A stretch of 64,000 nt of DNA from 20CM-4-69-16 sp035637455 (GCA_035637455.1 DASPXE010000305.1:1-64000); one strand, 5' to 3'. Positions 8,671 through 17,102 are shown, counted from the first letter of the stretch. Made by a program: numbers and translations. Notes: generated from the letters alone by a model not told the origin.

Positions 8671-10743
8671 GTGTCGATGACGGCCCCCGACAGTTCAGCT
8701 TGCTCACGCTGCGGTGCCAGTGTCGGGCCGGGGGTCTCGTTCTGCCCGCGGTGCGGCACCGGCATCCCGGTCGCGGTGGGAGGCGCGGGAGCCGTGGCGA
8801 CCGCGCCGGGCCGAACGCGGGACGAGCGCGACGCCCTGCTGGACGCCTTGCGGCAGGCCGCGCTGGGCGAATACGAGATTCTCGCAGAGCTGGGGCGCGG
8901 CGGGATGGCCACGGTCTACCTGGCCCACGACCTCGCCCTCGATCGCAAGGTGGCGATCAAGGTGCTGGCGCCCGCGCTGCTCCACATGGGAGAGGGGATG
9001 GTGGAGCGGTTCAAGCGCGAGGCGCGCACTGCCGCGGCGCTCAGCCATCCGCACATCATCCCCATCTATGCCGTGAAGGAGAGCGAGCACGTCCTGTATT
9101 TCGTCATGAAATATGTGCAGGGACGGCCCCTCGATTCGATCATTCACGACGTCGGCCCTCTCCCCATCCCGATGGTCCAGACGATCCTCGCCCATGTGGG
9201 CGACGCCCTGGGTTACGCCCATCGTCACGGCGTCGTTCACCGTGACGTCAAGTCCGCGAACATCATGCTGGACGAGGACGGCTGGGCGTTGGTCACGGAC
9301 TTCGGGATCGCCAAGGTGGTGCAGGCGGAGGGGCTCACGATGACCGGCGTGACCGTCGGCACGCCCACGTATATGAGTCCCGAACAATGCGACACCCGCG
9401 AGGTCACGGGGGCTTCGGACCAGTACTCGCTGGGCGTCGTCGCCTACGAGATGCTCGCCGGGAGGCTGCCGTTCCGCGGGGACTCGACCATGTCGGTGAT
9501 GTACGCGCATTTCAACCAGCGGCCACGCCCCGTGACCGAGCTGCGCCCTGACTGCCCGCCCAACCTGGCGGCCGGGGTCATGCGGATGCTGGAAAAGGAG
9601 CCGGACCAGCGGTGGCCCAGCATGGACGATGTCCTGGCCGTCTGCGGCCGGCCGTCCTTGCGGCACGATGATCCCGTGCGCACTGAGATGATCACGCTGG
9701 CGCGGGCCGGCAGCCGTGCGCATGCGGTGCAGGCCGAGTTCAAGACGCCGACGAGCCCGATTGCGCTCTCCAAGTCGGAGAAGCGGCCACCGACCACCGG
9801 CGGTGGCGCCCGCCGGCTCCCCGGTCTGTGGTGGGGGCTCGCGGTGGCGGCGAGCGGCTTCGCACTGTGGTGGCTGACACCCTGGCGGGGGCTGCTGACG
9901 CCCATGGCGCCACGGCCCGCTGCGGGTCGTGACACCACGCCTGCCGCTGAGGTGGTGCGCGTGCCGGTGGACAGCGCGAGCGTCCGTCCGCCGCCGGCAC
10001 CGGGCGCGGCTCGCGCGCCGGCGCAGCGGCCGCCCGCCCGCATCCCGGCCCTGCCGCAGGCCCCGCCCGCCCGGGGAGCTGCGCCCGAATCCGTGTCGCG
10101 CAATCCGGCGGACGAACGGGAGGACAGTCTGGTGCGCTCAGCACGCGACCGGGCACTCGCTGCGAAGAGCCGAGCGCACGAGGCGGGGGCCACGCCCGCC
10201 GAGCTCGCGACCGGGGACACCGCGCTCCGGGCGGCGGAATCGCTCGCGGCCCAGGGGCGGGTGTCCGGGGCGATGGACCGGCTGTTCGCCGCCGCGTCGC
10301 TCTGGACGGAGGCCGAGCGGGCAGCGCGCACTCGGGCGGCGCGCGACACGGTACGGCCGACCGCCGCCGAGCTCCCGGTCCGGCCACCCGCGGCCCAGCC
10401 ACCGGCGGACCCGCGAGAGGAGATCAAGGCGGTGATTGCGGACTACGGACGAGCGCTCGAGTCGCGCGACCTGAGCGACGTGCGCCGCGCGTATCCCGGA
10501 TTGACATCTGCAGAACAGGAGACGTTTCGACAGTTCTTCCAGTCGGTCCGGGAGCTCAAGGCGGGGTTGACCATCAATCGGCTAGTCATCGCGGGCGGCT
10601 CAGCCGACGCTATTGTGAGCGGCGTGTACGAGTACGTGGACGCGAAGACGGGCCGGACCAAGCGAGACACGACCGCGTTCCGGGCGACCCTGGTGCAGGA
10701 TGGCGCGGGCTGGCATCTCACCTCCATCCGCTCTCTCCCCTAG
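8671..10743 (+). CDS. Membrane-anchored Ser/Thr protein kinase with zinc ribbon and extracytoplasmic NTF2-like domain
   Basis: PknB-type kinase of 690 residues. Start is GTG at 8671 or ATG two codons later. Order: N-terminal zinc ribbon (two CxxC pairs, CSRC and CPRC, residues 11-28), kinase domain about 68-330, Ala/Pro-rich linker, one membrane helix about 385-405, helical Ala/Arg-rich segment about 480-560, and a C-terminal NTF2/SnoaL-like domain about 585-690. Kinase residues seen: G-loop GRGGMATVY, Lys97, HRD 190-192, DFG starting at Asp200, and SPEQ in place of APE. The kinase faces the cytoplasm and the NTF2-like part the periplasm, suggesting an input sensor. The kinase at 47310-49145 has the same C-terminal plan. 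Confidence 0.92.
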   Translation: MSMTAPDSSACSRCGASVGPGVSFCPRCGTGIPVAVGGAGAVATAPGRTRDERDALLDALRQAALGEYEILAELGRGGMATVYLAHDLALDRKVAIKVLAPALLHMGEGMVERFKREARTAAALSHPHIIPIYAVKESEHVLYFVMKYVQGRPLDSIIHDVGPLPIPMVQTILAHVGDALGYAHRHGVVHRDVKSANIMLDEDGWALVTDFGIAKVVQAEGLTMTGVTVGTPTYMSPEQCDTREVTGASDQYSLGVVAYEMLAGRLPFRGDSTMSVMYAHFNQRPRPVTELRPDCPPNLAAGVMRMLEKEPDQRWPSMDDVLAVCGRPSLRHDDPVRTEMITLARAGSRAHAVQAEFKTPTSPIALSKSEKRPPTTGGGARRLPGLWWGLAVAASGFALWWLTPWRGLLTPMAPRPAAGRDTTPAAEVVRVPVDSASVRPPPAPGAARAPAQRPPARIPALPQAPPARGAAPESVSRNPADEREDSLVRSARDRALAAKSRAHEAGATPAELATGDTALRAAESLAAQGRVSGAMDRLFAAASLWTEAERAARTRAARDTVRPTAAELPVRPPAAQPPADPREEIKAVIADYGRALESRDLSDVRRAYPGLTSAEQETFRQFFQSVRELKAGLTINRLVIAGGSADAIVSGVYEYVDAKTGRTKRDTTAFRATLVQDGAGWHLTSIRSLP

Positions 10744-10750
10744 CGCGGGC

Positions 10751-12082
10751 TCAGAAGTTGTACTCGAGTCCGGCGGTCCATAGTAGGTTCGGCCGCAGCC
10801 CGCCGCGGTTCAGCGGCCACTGCGTGTTCGCGACCAGCGTGATCCCCGCGCCGGTCGCAAACTTGAACCCGAAGGAGCCGTTGATCTGGTCGTCCCGCTC
10901 GGTGGGGATGTTGGTGGGCTCGACCGTACGCCGGAACGGGGCGTCGTACGTCACCGTCCCCGGGAGGCGCAGCTTGCTCTCGCCCACCTGAAACTCCGAG
11001 ACGAGGTCCGCCGCGAGCGTGGCCCAGGGCGCCATCAGGTGATCGAACCCCACGGTGGCGAGCACGGCATTGTTCTGGAGATCACCGCTCCGGAACAAGA
11101 AGCCGATATTGGCGTGCGGCGAGAAACTGCCGAACCTCGCAGACAGGATGCCCAGACCCCGGGCCGCGAGGTGCCCCGATCCGAGCAGATCGTCCTCGCT
11201 TCCCGTGGGAAAGCGCACGTCACCCAGCAGCGCGAACGTCGTGCGCTCCGCTTGGGTGACTGTCACCTTCACTCTGGCGGCGATGTCGCCCACGCCCGTC
11301 GCGGACCCTTCCACCAGGCGAGAGGTGGAGAGCTGTGGGTCGGCGGGCGTCCCGCCCCAGAAGTGCGCGGCGGTCGTGCCGCCGAACGGGATGATCTCCG
11401 CTTCGCTCGTCCCGTGCAGCGAGGTGGAGACGATCGGCAGGACCACGCCGACGTCCACCCGGTCGAGCAGTCCAAAGCTCACGAAGAACGACGTGACGGT
11501 CATGTCGAGGTCGAGCGCCAGCCGGACCGCGATCACGTCGTTTTCGAGCATGGGGACGCCGTACGGGGTGCAGCTCGCGCCGACGATGCTGTCGCAGACG
11601 GGGCCGGTGACGTTCTCGTGGGTGAACGTCATCTCGATGCCGTTCAGGCTCACGCCCCGCAGCGTCGCGAAATGCAAGTGATTGATGTTGGCGCCGACGA
11701 AGACCCGCCCGCGGCCCAACGTCTGGGCGCGCTCGGCGAACACCGGGCCGGGTGAAACCGAGGTCCGAACCGGCACGCCGCCTTCGAAGCGAAATGTCGA
11801 GCCGCCGCTGGTGGCGCTCACCGGGATGTTGGCGACGTTGCCGCTCACCGCGTTGCTGATGAACGAGATGAGCGAGCCGTTCTCCGCCCGCGCCGCAGGG
11901 ATGAAATGGTCGGCGTGCAGCTGGATGGCAGCCGGGTTGTTCGGGTCGGCGGTGCCGCCAAGGAACAGCGGGTCCTTGCCGGCCGAGAAAATGAACAGTT
12001 CGGAGATTTTGTCGCGGAGGCCCTGCGCTGCGAGAGGGCTGGTTGCGAGCACGAGTCCGACTGCACTCCACACCAAGCGCAT
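10751..12082 (-). CDS. Outer-membrane beta-barrel transporter-like protein
   Basis: 443 residues with a cleavable signal peptide (residues 1-19, ending LAAQ) and a C-terminal Phe (LEYNF), the usual barrel-assembly signature. Alternating-hydrophobicity strands, Gly and aromatic residues run through the body, consistent with a beta-barrel. It is similar in style to proteins annotated as phenol-degradation MetA-like transporters, but no substrate can be read. It converges with the kinase gene 7 bp away. ATG start with a GGAGG site. A promoter TTGACG-N17-TCTCTT lies at 12121-12149. Confidence 0.75.
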   Translation of the reverse strand: MRLVWSAVGLVLATSPLAAQGLRDKISELFIFSAGKDPLFLGGTADPNNPAAIQLHADHFIPAARAENGSLISFISNAVSGNVANIPVSATSGGSTFRFEGGVPVRTSVSPGPVFAERAQTLGRGRVFVGANINHLHFATLRGVSLNGIEMTFTHENVTGPVCDSIVGASCTPYGVPMLENDVIAVRLALDLDMTVTSFFVSFGLLDRVDVGVVLPIVSTSLHGTSEAEIIPFGGTTAAHFWGGTPADPQLSTSRLVEGSATGVGDIAARVKVTVTQAERTTFALLGDVRFPTGSEDDLLGSGHLAARGLGILSARFGSFSPHANIGFLFRSGDLQNNAVLATVGFDHLMAPWATLAADLVSEFQVGESKLRLPGTVTYDAPFRRTVEPTNIPTERDDQINGSFGFKFATGAGITLVANTQWPLNRGGLRPNLLWTAGLEYNF

Positions 12083-12120
12083 AAGCCCTCCGAGATGGTG
12101 ACGCCAGCCGCCCGGCCTCG

Positions 12121-12149
12121 AAGAGACGGTGCGAGCGTGGCGGCGTCAA
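12121..12149 (-). promoter_or_regulatory. Promoter for the outer-membrane protein
   Basis: On the - strand: TTGACG (12144-12149), 17-bp spacer, TCTCTT (12121-12126). The transcript would have a leader of about 30 nt with a GGAGG site before the ATG at 12082. It lies back to back with the pyrR promoter. Confidence 0.55.
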
Positions 12150-12160
12150 GCGATCCGCCG

Positions 12161-12188
12161 TTGACCCGCGGGTTCGGGGCGTTAGCTT
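12161..12188 (+). promoter_or_regulatory. Promoter of the pyr operon
   Basis: TTGACC (12161-12166), 16-bp spacer, TAGCTT (12183-12188). The pyrR ATG is at 12200, so transcription would begin about 5 nt before the start codon. No room is left for a PyrR-binding attenuator leader. Confidence 0.65.
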
Positions 12189-12199
12189 CCAGGCTCGAG

Positions 12200-12763
12200 A
12201 TGAGCCGGCCCGAACGGACCACCATCCTGGACGCCCGCGCTTTGTCGCGGGCGCTTCAGCGTATGGCCGTGGAGGTGCTCGAGCTGTCCCATGGGACCGA
12301 GGACCTGGTGCTGATCGGCATCCAGCGCCGCGGCGTCGAGCTCGCCGAGCGGATCTCCCGGCTGATCGAGAAAGACGAGGGCGTGGTCGTTCCCCGCGGC
12401 GCCCTCGACATCACGCTGTACCGCGACGACCTCGAGACCGTCGGCCCCAAGCCCGTGATCGGCGAGACCCGTATTCCCGGTGACCTCGCCGGCAAACACG
12501 TCGTGATCGTGGACGATGTGCTGTATACCGGCCGCACCGTGCGGGCCGCCCTCGACGAGCTCGCGGACTTCGGCCGGCCCAAGCGGATCTCCTTGTGCGT
12601 GCTCGTCGACCGCGGCGGTCGCGAGCTGCCGATTCAGCCCGACGTCGTCGGCAAGCAGGTGAAGGTGGACCGCGGCGAGCGGGTGGACGTGCTGGTCGAA
12701 GAGATCGATGGGAAGGACCAGGTGGAGCTGGTGGCGGGCGCGGACCGGGGAGCGGGCGCATGA
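12200..12763 (+). CDS. pyrR: Bifunctional pyr operon regulator / uracil phosphoribosyltransferase PyrR
   Basis: 187 residues. PRTase fold with the PRPP-binding motif VVIVDDVLYTGRT (about residues 102-114) and the PyrR-typical ALDITLYRDDL segment. PyrR senses UMP/UTP and PRPP and in other bacteria regulates pyr mRNA; it also has weak UPRTase activity. It heads pyrR-pyrB-pyrC, with ATGA overlap to pyrB. The ATG at the Met before SRPERT was chosen because it matches family N-termini and lies 11 nt after the -10 box; the frame is open further upstream without support. No ribosome site is visible, as expected if the mRNA is leaderless. Confidence 0.95.
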   Translation: MSRPERTTILDARALSRALQRMAVEVLELSHGTEDLVLIGIQRRGVELAERISRLIEKDEGVVVPRGALDITLYRDDLETVGPKPVIGETRIPGDLAGKHVVIVDDVLYTGRTVRAALDELADFGRPKRISLCVLVDRGGRELPIQPDVVGKQVKVDRGERVDVLVEEIDGKDQVELVAGADRGAGA

Positions 12764-13731
12764 CCGCCGCCCTCGGCAAGGACTTGGTGGGGCTCGAGCA
12801 CCTCTCCCCCGACCAGATCCGCCTCATCCTCGATACTGCCGAGCCGTTCAAGGAGGTATCGGAGCGTCCTATCAAGAAGGTCCCGGCGCTGCGCGGCAAG
12901 ACGATCGTCAACCTGTTCTTCGAAGCCTCCACCCGCACCCGCATCTCCTTCGAGTTCGCCGAGAAACGTCTCTCGGCGGACACCGTGAACGTGGCCGCGT
13001 CCGGCAGCGCCGTGCAGAAGGGCGAGACGCTCGTCGACACCGCGAAAAACCTCGAGGCGATGCGGATCGACATGGTGGTGATCCGCCATCCGTCGTCCGG
13101 TGCCGCCCTCTTTCTCGGCAACCGCATCCGCTCCAACGTCGTCAACGCCGGCGACGGCACGCACGAGCACCCCACGCAGGCACTGCTGGATCTGCTCACG
13201 ATCCGCGACCGGCATGGGAAGATCGCCGGGCTGAAGGTCTGCCTGGTGGGCGACATCCAGCACTCGCGGGTCGCCCGCTCGAACATCTGGGGGCTGTTGA
13301 AGCTCGGCGCCGAAGTCGGCGTGTGTGGGCCCGACACGCTGATGCCGCGCGGCATCGAAGAGCTCGGCGTCTGCCGCTTCCGCCGCATCGAAGAAGCGAT
13401 CGAGTGGGCCGACGTGCTGAACGTGCTCCGGCTGCAGCTGGAACGCATGGAAAAGGGATTCATCCCGAGCCTGCGGGAGTACTACCGGGTGTTCGGCGTC
13501 ACGCTCGAGCGGCTCGACAGGGCGCCGCGCGAGCTCACGATCATGCACCCGGGACCCATGAACCGCGGCGTGGAGATCGACTCCCGCGTCGCCGACGGGG
13601 CGCACAGCGTCATCCTGGCGCAGGTGACGAACGGCGTGGCGGTGCGCATGGCCGTGCTCTACCTGCTGGCCGGTGGACGCCCCGAGCTCGCCGACGCGGC
13701 CAAGGGCCCCGCCGGCGGGACCGCCGAGTGA
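12760..13731 (+). CDS. pyrB: Aspartate carbamoyltransferase catalytic subunit
   Basis: Second step of de novo pyrimidine synthesis: carbamoyl phosphate plus L-aspartate to N-carbamoyl-L-aspartate. 323 residues, normal length. Seen: carbamoyl-phosphate motif FFEASTRTRISFE, the RHPSSGA and DGTHEHPTQALLD segments, and HPGPMNRGVEI near the C-terminus. ATG overlaps the pyrR stop; its TGA overlaps the pyrC GTG. No pyrI-like regulatory subunit is nearby. Confidence 0.97.
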   Translation: MTAALGKDLVGLEHLSPDQIRLILDTAEPFKEVSERPIKKVPALRGKTIVNLFFEASTRTRISFEFAEKRLSADTVNVAASGSAVQKGETLVDTAKNLEAMRIDMVVIRHPSSGAALFLGNRIRSNVVNAGDGTHEHPTQALLDLLTIRDRHGKIAGLKVCLVGDIQHSRVARSNIWGLLKLGAEVGVCGPDTLMPRGIEELGVCRFRRIEEAIEWADVLNVLRLQLERMEKGFIPSLREYYRVFGVTLERLDRAPRELTIMHPGPMNRGVEIDSRVADGAHSVILAQVTNGVAVRMAVLYLLAGGRPELADAAKGPAGGTAE

Positions 13732-15026
13732 CGCGGCCGCTGCTGCTCACGGGCGGTCGGGTGATCGATCCGAGCCGCGACTTCGACCAGACGACCGACG
13801 TCCTCGTCCAGGATGGCAAGGTTGCCGCCATCGGCGCCGGACTCGGCTCCCCGGACGGCGCGGACGTGCGGGACGTACGCGGGAGGGTGGTCGCCCCGGG
13901 CCTGGTAGACGTGCACGTGCACCTGCGGGAGCCGGGGAACGAAGATGTCGAGACGATCGCCAGCGGCACCCGCGCCGCGGCGGCGGGTGGGTTCACGGCG
14001 GTGTGCGCGATGCCGAACACCGACCCCGTGACGGACAACCAGGCCGCGGTCGGCTTCATCGTGCGCCAGTCGGTCCGCGCCGGGCTGGCGCGGGTCTATC
14101 CGATCGGGGCGATCTCCGTGGGCCAGAAGGGTGAGCAGCTCTCCGAGTTCGGCGAGATGGTCGGCGCCGGCGCCGTCGCGGTATCGGACGACGGGAAGCC
14201 CGTCGTGTCGAGCCACATGATGCGCACGGCGCTCGAGTACGCCCGGAGCTTCGGGATTCCGGTCGCGGACCATTGCGAGGAGCCGAACCTCTCCGCCGGG
14301 GGCGTGATGCACGAGGGCCTCGTCGCGACCCGCCTCGGGCTGAAGGGCATTCCGGCTGCGGCGGAGGAGATCATGGTGGGGCGCGACCTCCTGCTTGCCG
14401 GGCTCACTGGCGGTCATATCCACCTGTGTCACATGTCGACGCGCGGCTCGGTCGAGCTGATCCGCCGCGCCAAGGAGCAAGGCATCCGCGTGACGGCGGA
14501 AGTCACGCCCCACCACCTCACCCTCACAGACCACGCCTGCGAAGGCTACGACACGCACGCCAAGATGAACCCCCCGCTGCGCGAGGCCGCTGACGTGGCC
14601 GCGCTGCGGGCGGCCTTGAAGCAGGGCGTGATCGACTGCATCGCCTCTGACCACGCGCCGCATGCGTACGACGCGAAGGAGGCGGCGTTCGATGACGCGC
14701 CGTTCGGCATCGTCGGCCTCGAGACGGCGTTCGCGGTGGCGTACACCGAGCTGGTCGCTGCTGGCGTGCTCACGCTCGCGGAGCTCATCGCTCGGATGAG
14801 CACCGCGCCGGCTGCCGTGCTCCGGCTCCCCGGCGGCTCGCTCAAGCCGGGGGCCGCAGCGGACGTCGTCGTGCTGGACCTCACAACACGCTGGACGGTG
14901 GACCCCACCACGTTCTTCTCGAAGAGCCGGAACACCCCTTTCGCGGGGCGGACCCTGACCGGTCGGGCCGCGCTGACGCTGGTCGGCGGCTCCATCGTGC
15001 ACGAGGCGGTCGCGGCAACGCCGTGA
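13728..15026 (+). CDS. pyrC: Dihydroorotase
   Basis: Third pyrimidine step: cyclisation of N-carbamoyl-L-aspartate to L-dihydroorotate. 432 residues, type I (long) dihydroorotase. Seen: zinc-binding DVHVHLREPG, HLCHMSTRGS with a His ligand, and the catalytic-Asp segment IASDHAPHAYDAKE. GTG start overlapping the pyrB stop (GTGA). Type I dihydroorotases often pair with the PyrB class encoded next to it. Confidence 0.96.
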   Translation: MTRPLLLTGGRVIDPSRDFDQTTDVLVQDGKVAAIGAGLGSPDGADVRDVRGRVVAPGLVDVHVHLREPGNEDVETIASGTRAAAAGGFTAVCAMPNTDPVTDNQAAVGFIVRQSVRAGLARVYPIGAISVGQKGEQLSEFGEMVGAGAVAVSDDGKPVVSSHMMRTALEYARSFGIPVADHCEEPNLSAGGVMHEGLVATRLGLKGIPAAAEEIMVGRDLLLAGLTGGHIHLCHMSTRGSVELIRRAKEQGIRVTAEVTPHHLTLTDHACEGYDTHAKMNPPLREAADVAALRAALKQGVIDCIASDHAPHAYDAKEAAFDDAPFGIVGLETAFAVAYTELVAAGVLTLAELIARMSTAPAAVLRLPGGSLKPGAAADVVVLDLTTRWTVDPTTFFSKSRNTPFAGRTLTGRAALTLVGGSIVHEAVAATP

Positions 15027-15063
15027 CTCACTTCGACTTACTGGCAGCTGCCGGTAATTTACC

Positions 15064-15109
15064 GGTAACTATCGGTCCCTTTGGGTAACTATCGGTCCGT
15101 TGCTAGATT
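15064..15109 (+). promoter_or_regulatory. Direct repeats and leaderless promoter before the zinc-ribbon gene
   Basis: Two identical 15-bp copies GGTAACTATCGGTCC start at 15064 and 15084, exactly 20 bp apart (about two helical turns); a related GGTAATTTACC lies just upstream. A promoter overlaps the second copy: TTGGGT (15081-15086), 17-bp spacer, TAGATT (15104-15109). The ATG at 15116 is 6 nt after the -10, so the mRNA would be leaderless. The repeats look like a two-site operator; the binding protein is unknown. Confidence 0.6.
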
Positions 15110-15115
15110 GGTAGC

Positions 15116-15931
15116 ATGCCTAGAGCGCCTTCCAAGAGCACCGAGATCATCCAGCGCCTGCTGGAGGAGCGGCGCCAATACGAAGCCTGGATCGTGCGCC
15201 TGAACGACTCGGCGGACGCGACGCCGGGGCACGTGCGGGCGCGGGTTCGAGCGGACTACGAGGCGCGGCTCGCCGCCGTGACCGAGGAGCTGAAGGCCCA
15301 CGCCGAAAGCGCCCGTCAGGCGATCGAGGAAAAGCGGTACCTGCGCGGGGAGCTCCAGAAGAAGGAAGCCCGCGCTGCGGAGAAGCTCACGGAAACCGAA
15401 CTGCGCCACGCTGTCGGGGAGTACGACGAGTCGCAGTGGGAACAGGTGCACAAAGACGTCTTGGCCGAGCTCGTGTCGGTGCGCGAAGATCTTCAATCGG
15501 TCGAGGCGGACATCCACAAGCTGCAAGAGCTGGACGCGCTGGTGAGCCACCGACCGGCTCCCCCTCCAAAGGCCGCGCCCACCCTCTCCCCGCCGTCACC
15601 TCAGCGGCCGCCGCACCCGGGGCCCGAGAAGATCGCGGTAGAGGACGAGCTCGCGTTCATCAAGTCTGTCACCGAGGACGATAAGTCAGCGCCGTCGGAG
15701 CGGCGCGCGAGCGGCGCCCAATTTCAGCCGGTGATCCCGGGTGATCCGCCGCGCACCCCGATGGCGGGGCCTCGCGCCGCCACGCCGGCACCCGAACCCG
15801 TGGTGCCCGAAGCGCCGGACGACGCGGACGAAGAGGCCGCCAAGACGTTGCAGTGCAGGGAGTGCGGCACGATGAACCTGCCGACCGAATGGTATTGCGA
15901 GCAGTGCGGCGCGGAGCTAGCCGCCGTCTAA
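15116..15931 (+). CDS. Coiled-coil protein with C-terminal zinc ribbon
   Basis: Hypothetical protein of 271 residues. Residues 1-145 are highly charged and helical with heptad-like Leu/Ala spacing (coiled coil). Residues about 146-235 are Pro/Ala-rich and probably disordered. The C-terminus has a zinc ribbon with CRECG and CEQCG about 16 residues apart. No signal peptide or membrane helix, so it is cytoplasmic. The layout resembles bacterial scaffold or adaptor proteins, but no function is known. The ATG is at the predicted transcription start and lacks a ribosome site. Confidence 0.75.
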   Translation: MPRAPSKSTEIIQRLLEERRQYEAWIVRLNDSADATPGHVRARVRADYEARLAAVTEELKAHAESARQAIEEKRYLRGELQKKEARAAEKLTETELRHAVGEYDESQWEQVHKDVLAELVSVREDLQSVEADIHKLQELDALVSHRPAPPPKAAPTLSPPSPQRPPHPGPEKIAVEDELAFIKSVTEDDKSAPSERRASGAQFQPVIPGDPPRTPMAGPRAATPAPEPVVPEAPDDADEEAAKTLQCRECGTMNLPTEWYCEQCGAELAAV

Positions 15932-15952
15932 ACGAAGAACGTCGCGAAAAGT

Positions 15953-16035
15953 CGTCACGAAGAACCGTCACGAGGGGACGTCACGAGACGACGTCGTTTC
16001 GTGACGCCTCTTTCGTGACGTCGTCTCGTGACGTC
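15953..16035. repeat. Hairpin built from six copies of CGTCACGA between convergent genes
   Basis: CGTCACGA occurs at 15953, 15966 and 15979 (13-bp period), and its complement TCGTGACG at 15999, 16013 and 16026. This includes a perfect 19-bp inverted repeat (15977-15995 with 16017-16035) with a 21-nt loop. It fills the gap between the zinc-ribbon gene (+) and rpsT (-), so it may serve as a bidirectional terminator. There is no T-tract. Confidence 0.85.
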
Positions 16036-16040
16036 GTCTA

Positions 16041-16298
16041 TTACTTGGCGAGCTTTCGCACTGCTGCCGCGAGCCGGGATTTATGCCGCGCCGCGGTATT
16101 CTGATGGATGAGGTTCTTGCGCGCCGCCCGGTCGAGCAGTTGTACCGCCGAGCGGTATGCCTGCGCCGCTTGGTCGGCGGCCGTCGCCGCGCGCACGCGC
16201 TTCAGGGCGGTCCGCAGGGCGGAGCGCTGCGCGCGGTTGTGCTGGGTATGCGCCCGCGCCTGGCGCATCGCCTTCTTGGCTGACTTGATTCTCGGCAC
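16041..16298 (-). CDS. rpsT: 30S ribosomal protein S20
   Basis: 85 residues, highly basic, starting PRIKSAKKAMRQ, the standard S20 N-terminus. It binds 16S rRNA in early 30S assembly. GTG start preceded by a strong AGGAGG site; leader about 18 nt from the promoter at 16323-16351. rpsT is often started from a non-ATG codon and autoregulated in other bacteria; the GTG here is consistent with that. Confidence 0.97.
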   Translation of the reverse strand: MPRIKSAKKAMRQARAHTQHNRAQRSALRTALKRVRAATAADQAAQAYRSAVQLLDRAARKNLIHQNTAARHKSRLAAAVRKLAK

Positions 16299-16322
16299 CG
16301 AGGGCCTCCTGGTTCGGGGCGG

Positions 16323-16351
16323 AAGATAGAGGGTAAGTGCTGGTCGGTCAA
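16323..16351 (-). promoter_or_regulatory. Promoter of rpsT
   Basis: On the - strand: TTGACC (16346-16351), 17-bp spacer, TATCTT (16323-16328). It is a good consensus match and divergent from the promoter at 16364-16393 with only 12 bp between their -35 boxes. Confidence 0.75.
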
Positions 16352-16363
16352 GGCGCTACGCCG

Positions 16364-16393
16364 TTGACCCGGGACGCGCGCATTCGCTATCTT
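16364..16393 (+). promoter_or_regulatory. Promoter of the site-2-protease / scpAB operon
   Basis: TTGACC (16364-16369), 18-bp spacer, TATCTT (16388-16393). It shows the same hexamers as the divergent rpsT promoter. Transcription would begin near 16400, about 40 nt before the GTG at 16440. Confidence 0.7.
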
Positions 16394-16439
16394 AGGCCGT
16401 CACTGACCCCGAGCGTGGGCCATCTCGTTCGAATTCCTC

Positions 16440-17102
16440 GTGTGGGCGCCGGTGCTGCTGTTTTCGATGGTGGCCCACGAGTACGCTCACGCGGAAGCCG
16501 CCTACCGGCAGGGCGACGACACCGCCTACATGCTGGGGCGGCTCACGCTTAATCCGCTCAAGCACATCGACCCCTTGATGACGCTGATCGTCCCGTTCCT
16601 GCTGTGGCGGATCGGGGCCCCGCCGTTCGGGGCCGCGAAACCGGTCCCCGTCAATCCGCGCAAGTATCGCCAATTTCGGAGGGGGGACATCATCGTCTCC
16701 CTCGCCGGAATCGCGGTGAACCTGGGGCTGTTCGTGGTGAGCACGCTGTTGTTCGCGCTCGTCGGATTGTTGGGCGGCGCGGTGCCCGCCCTCACCGCTA
16801 CGCTCGAGATCGTGCAGCGGATGCTGTGGTGGGGAATGTGGCTCAACGTTGTGCTCGCGTTCTTCAACCTCATCCCCGTACCTCCCTTGGACGGCAGCCA
16901 CGTGTTCTACTACCTCTTGCCGCCAGGGGCGGGATCGAAGTACCGCCAGCTGCAGGCGTTGGGGTTCCTCCCGGTGATGGTCCTGGTATGGGCGATGCCG
17001 GGCGTGCTGCAGGTGCTGTTGTGGCCGGCCTATCACCTCATGGGGGTCGGCCTTGCGCTCGTCGGGGGATTCGCGGTGTCTCCGGGAGCGCTTCCTCTAT
17101 GA
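16440..17102 (+). CDS. Site-2 protease (M50) family intramembrane metalloprotease
   Basis: 220-residue polytopic membrane protein. Seen: zinc motif HEYAH within the first helix and the second motif NLIPVPPLDGS, where the Asp is the third zinc ligand; at least four hydrophobic helices. This is the short, PDZ-less bacterial group often found beside scpA/scpB. The GTG at 16440 is the only standard start in frame after a stop at 16404. Family members usually have an extra FEFLL-type segment, and ISFEFL is encoded just upstream behind an ATC codon, so translation could begin there. Stop overlaps the scpA ATG. Confidence 0.88.
   Translation: MWAPVLLFSMVAHEYAHAEAAYRQGDDTAYMLGRLTLNPLKHIDPLMTLIVPFLLWRIGAPPFGAAKPVPVNPRKYRQFRRGDIIVSLAGIAVNLGLFVVSTLLFALVGLLGGAVPALTATLEIVQRMLWWGMWLNVVLAFFNLIPVPPLDGSHVFYYLLPPGAGSKYRQLQALGFLPVMVLVWAMPGVLQVLLWPAYHLMGVGLALVGGFAVSPGALPL

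Noticed and set aside
12083..12199. Search for a pyrimidine riboswitch or PyrR attenuator upstream of pyrR
   Set aside because: The promoter lies 12 nt before the ATG; no stem-loop/terminator pair fits in the remaining leader.
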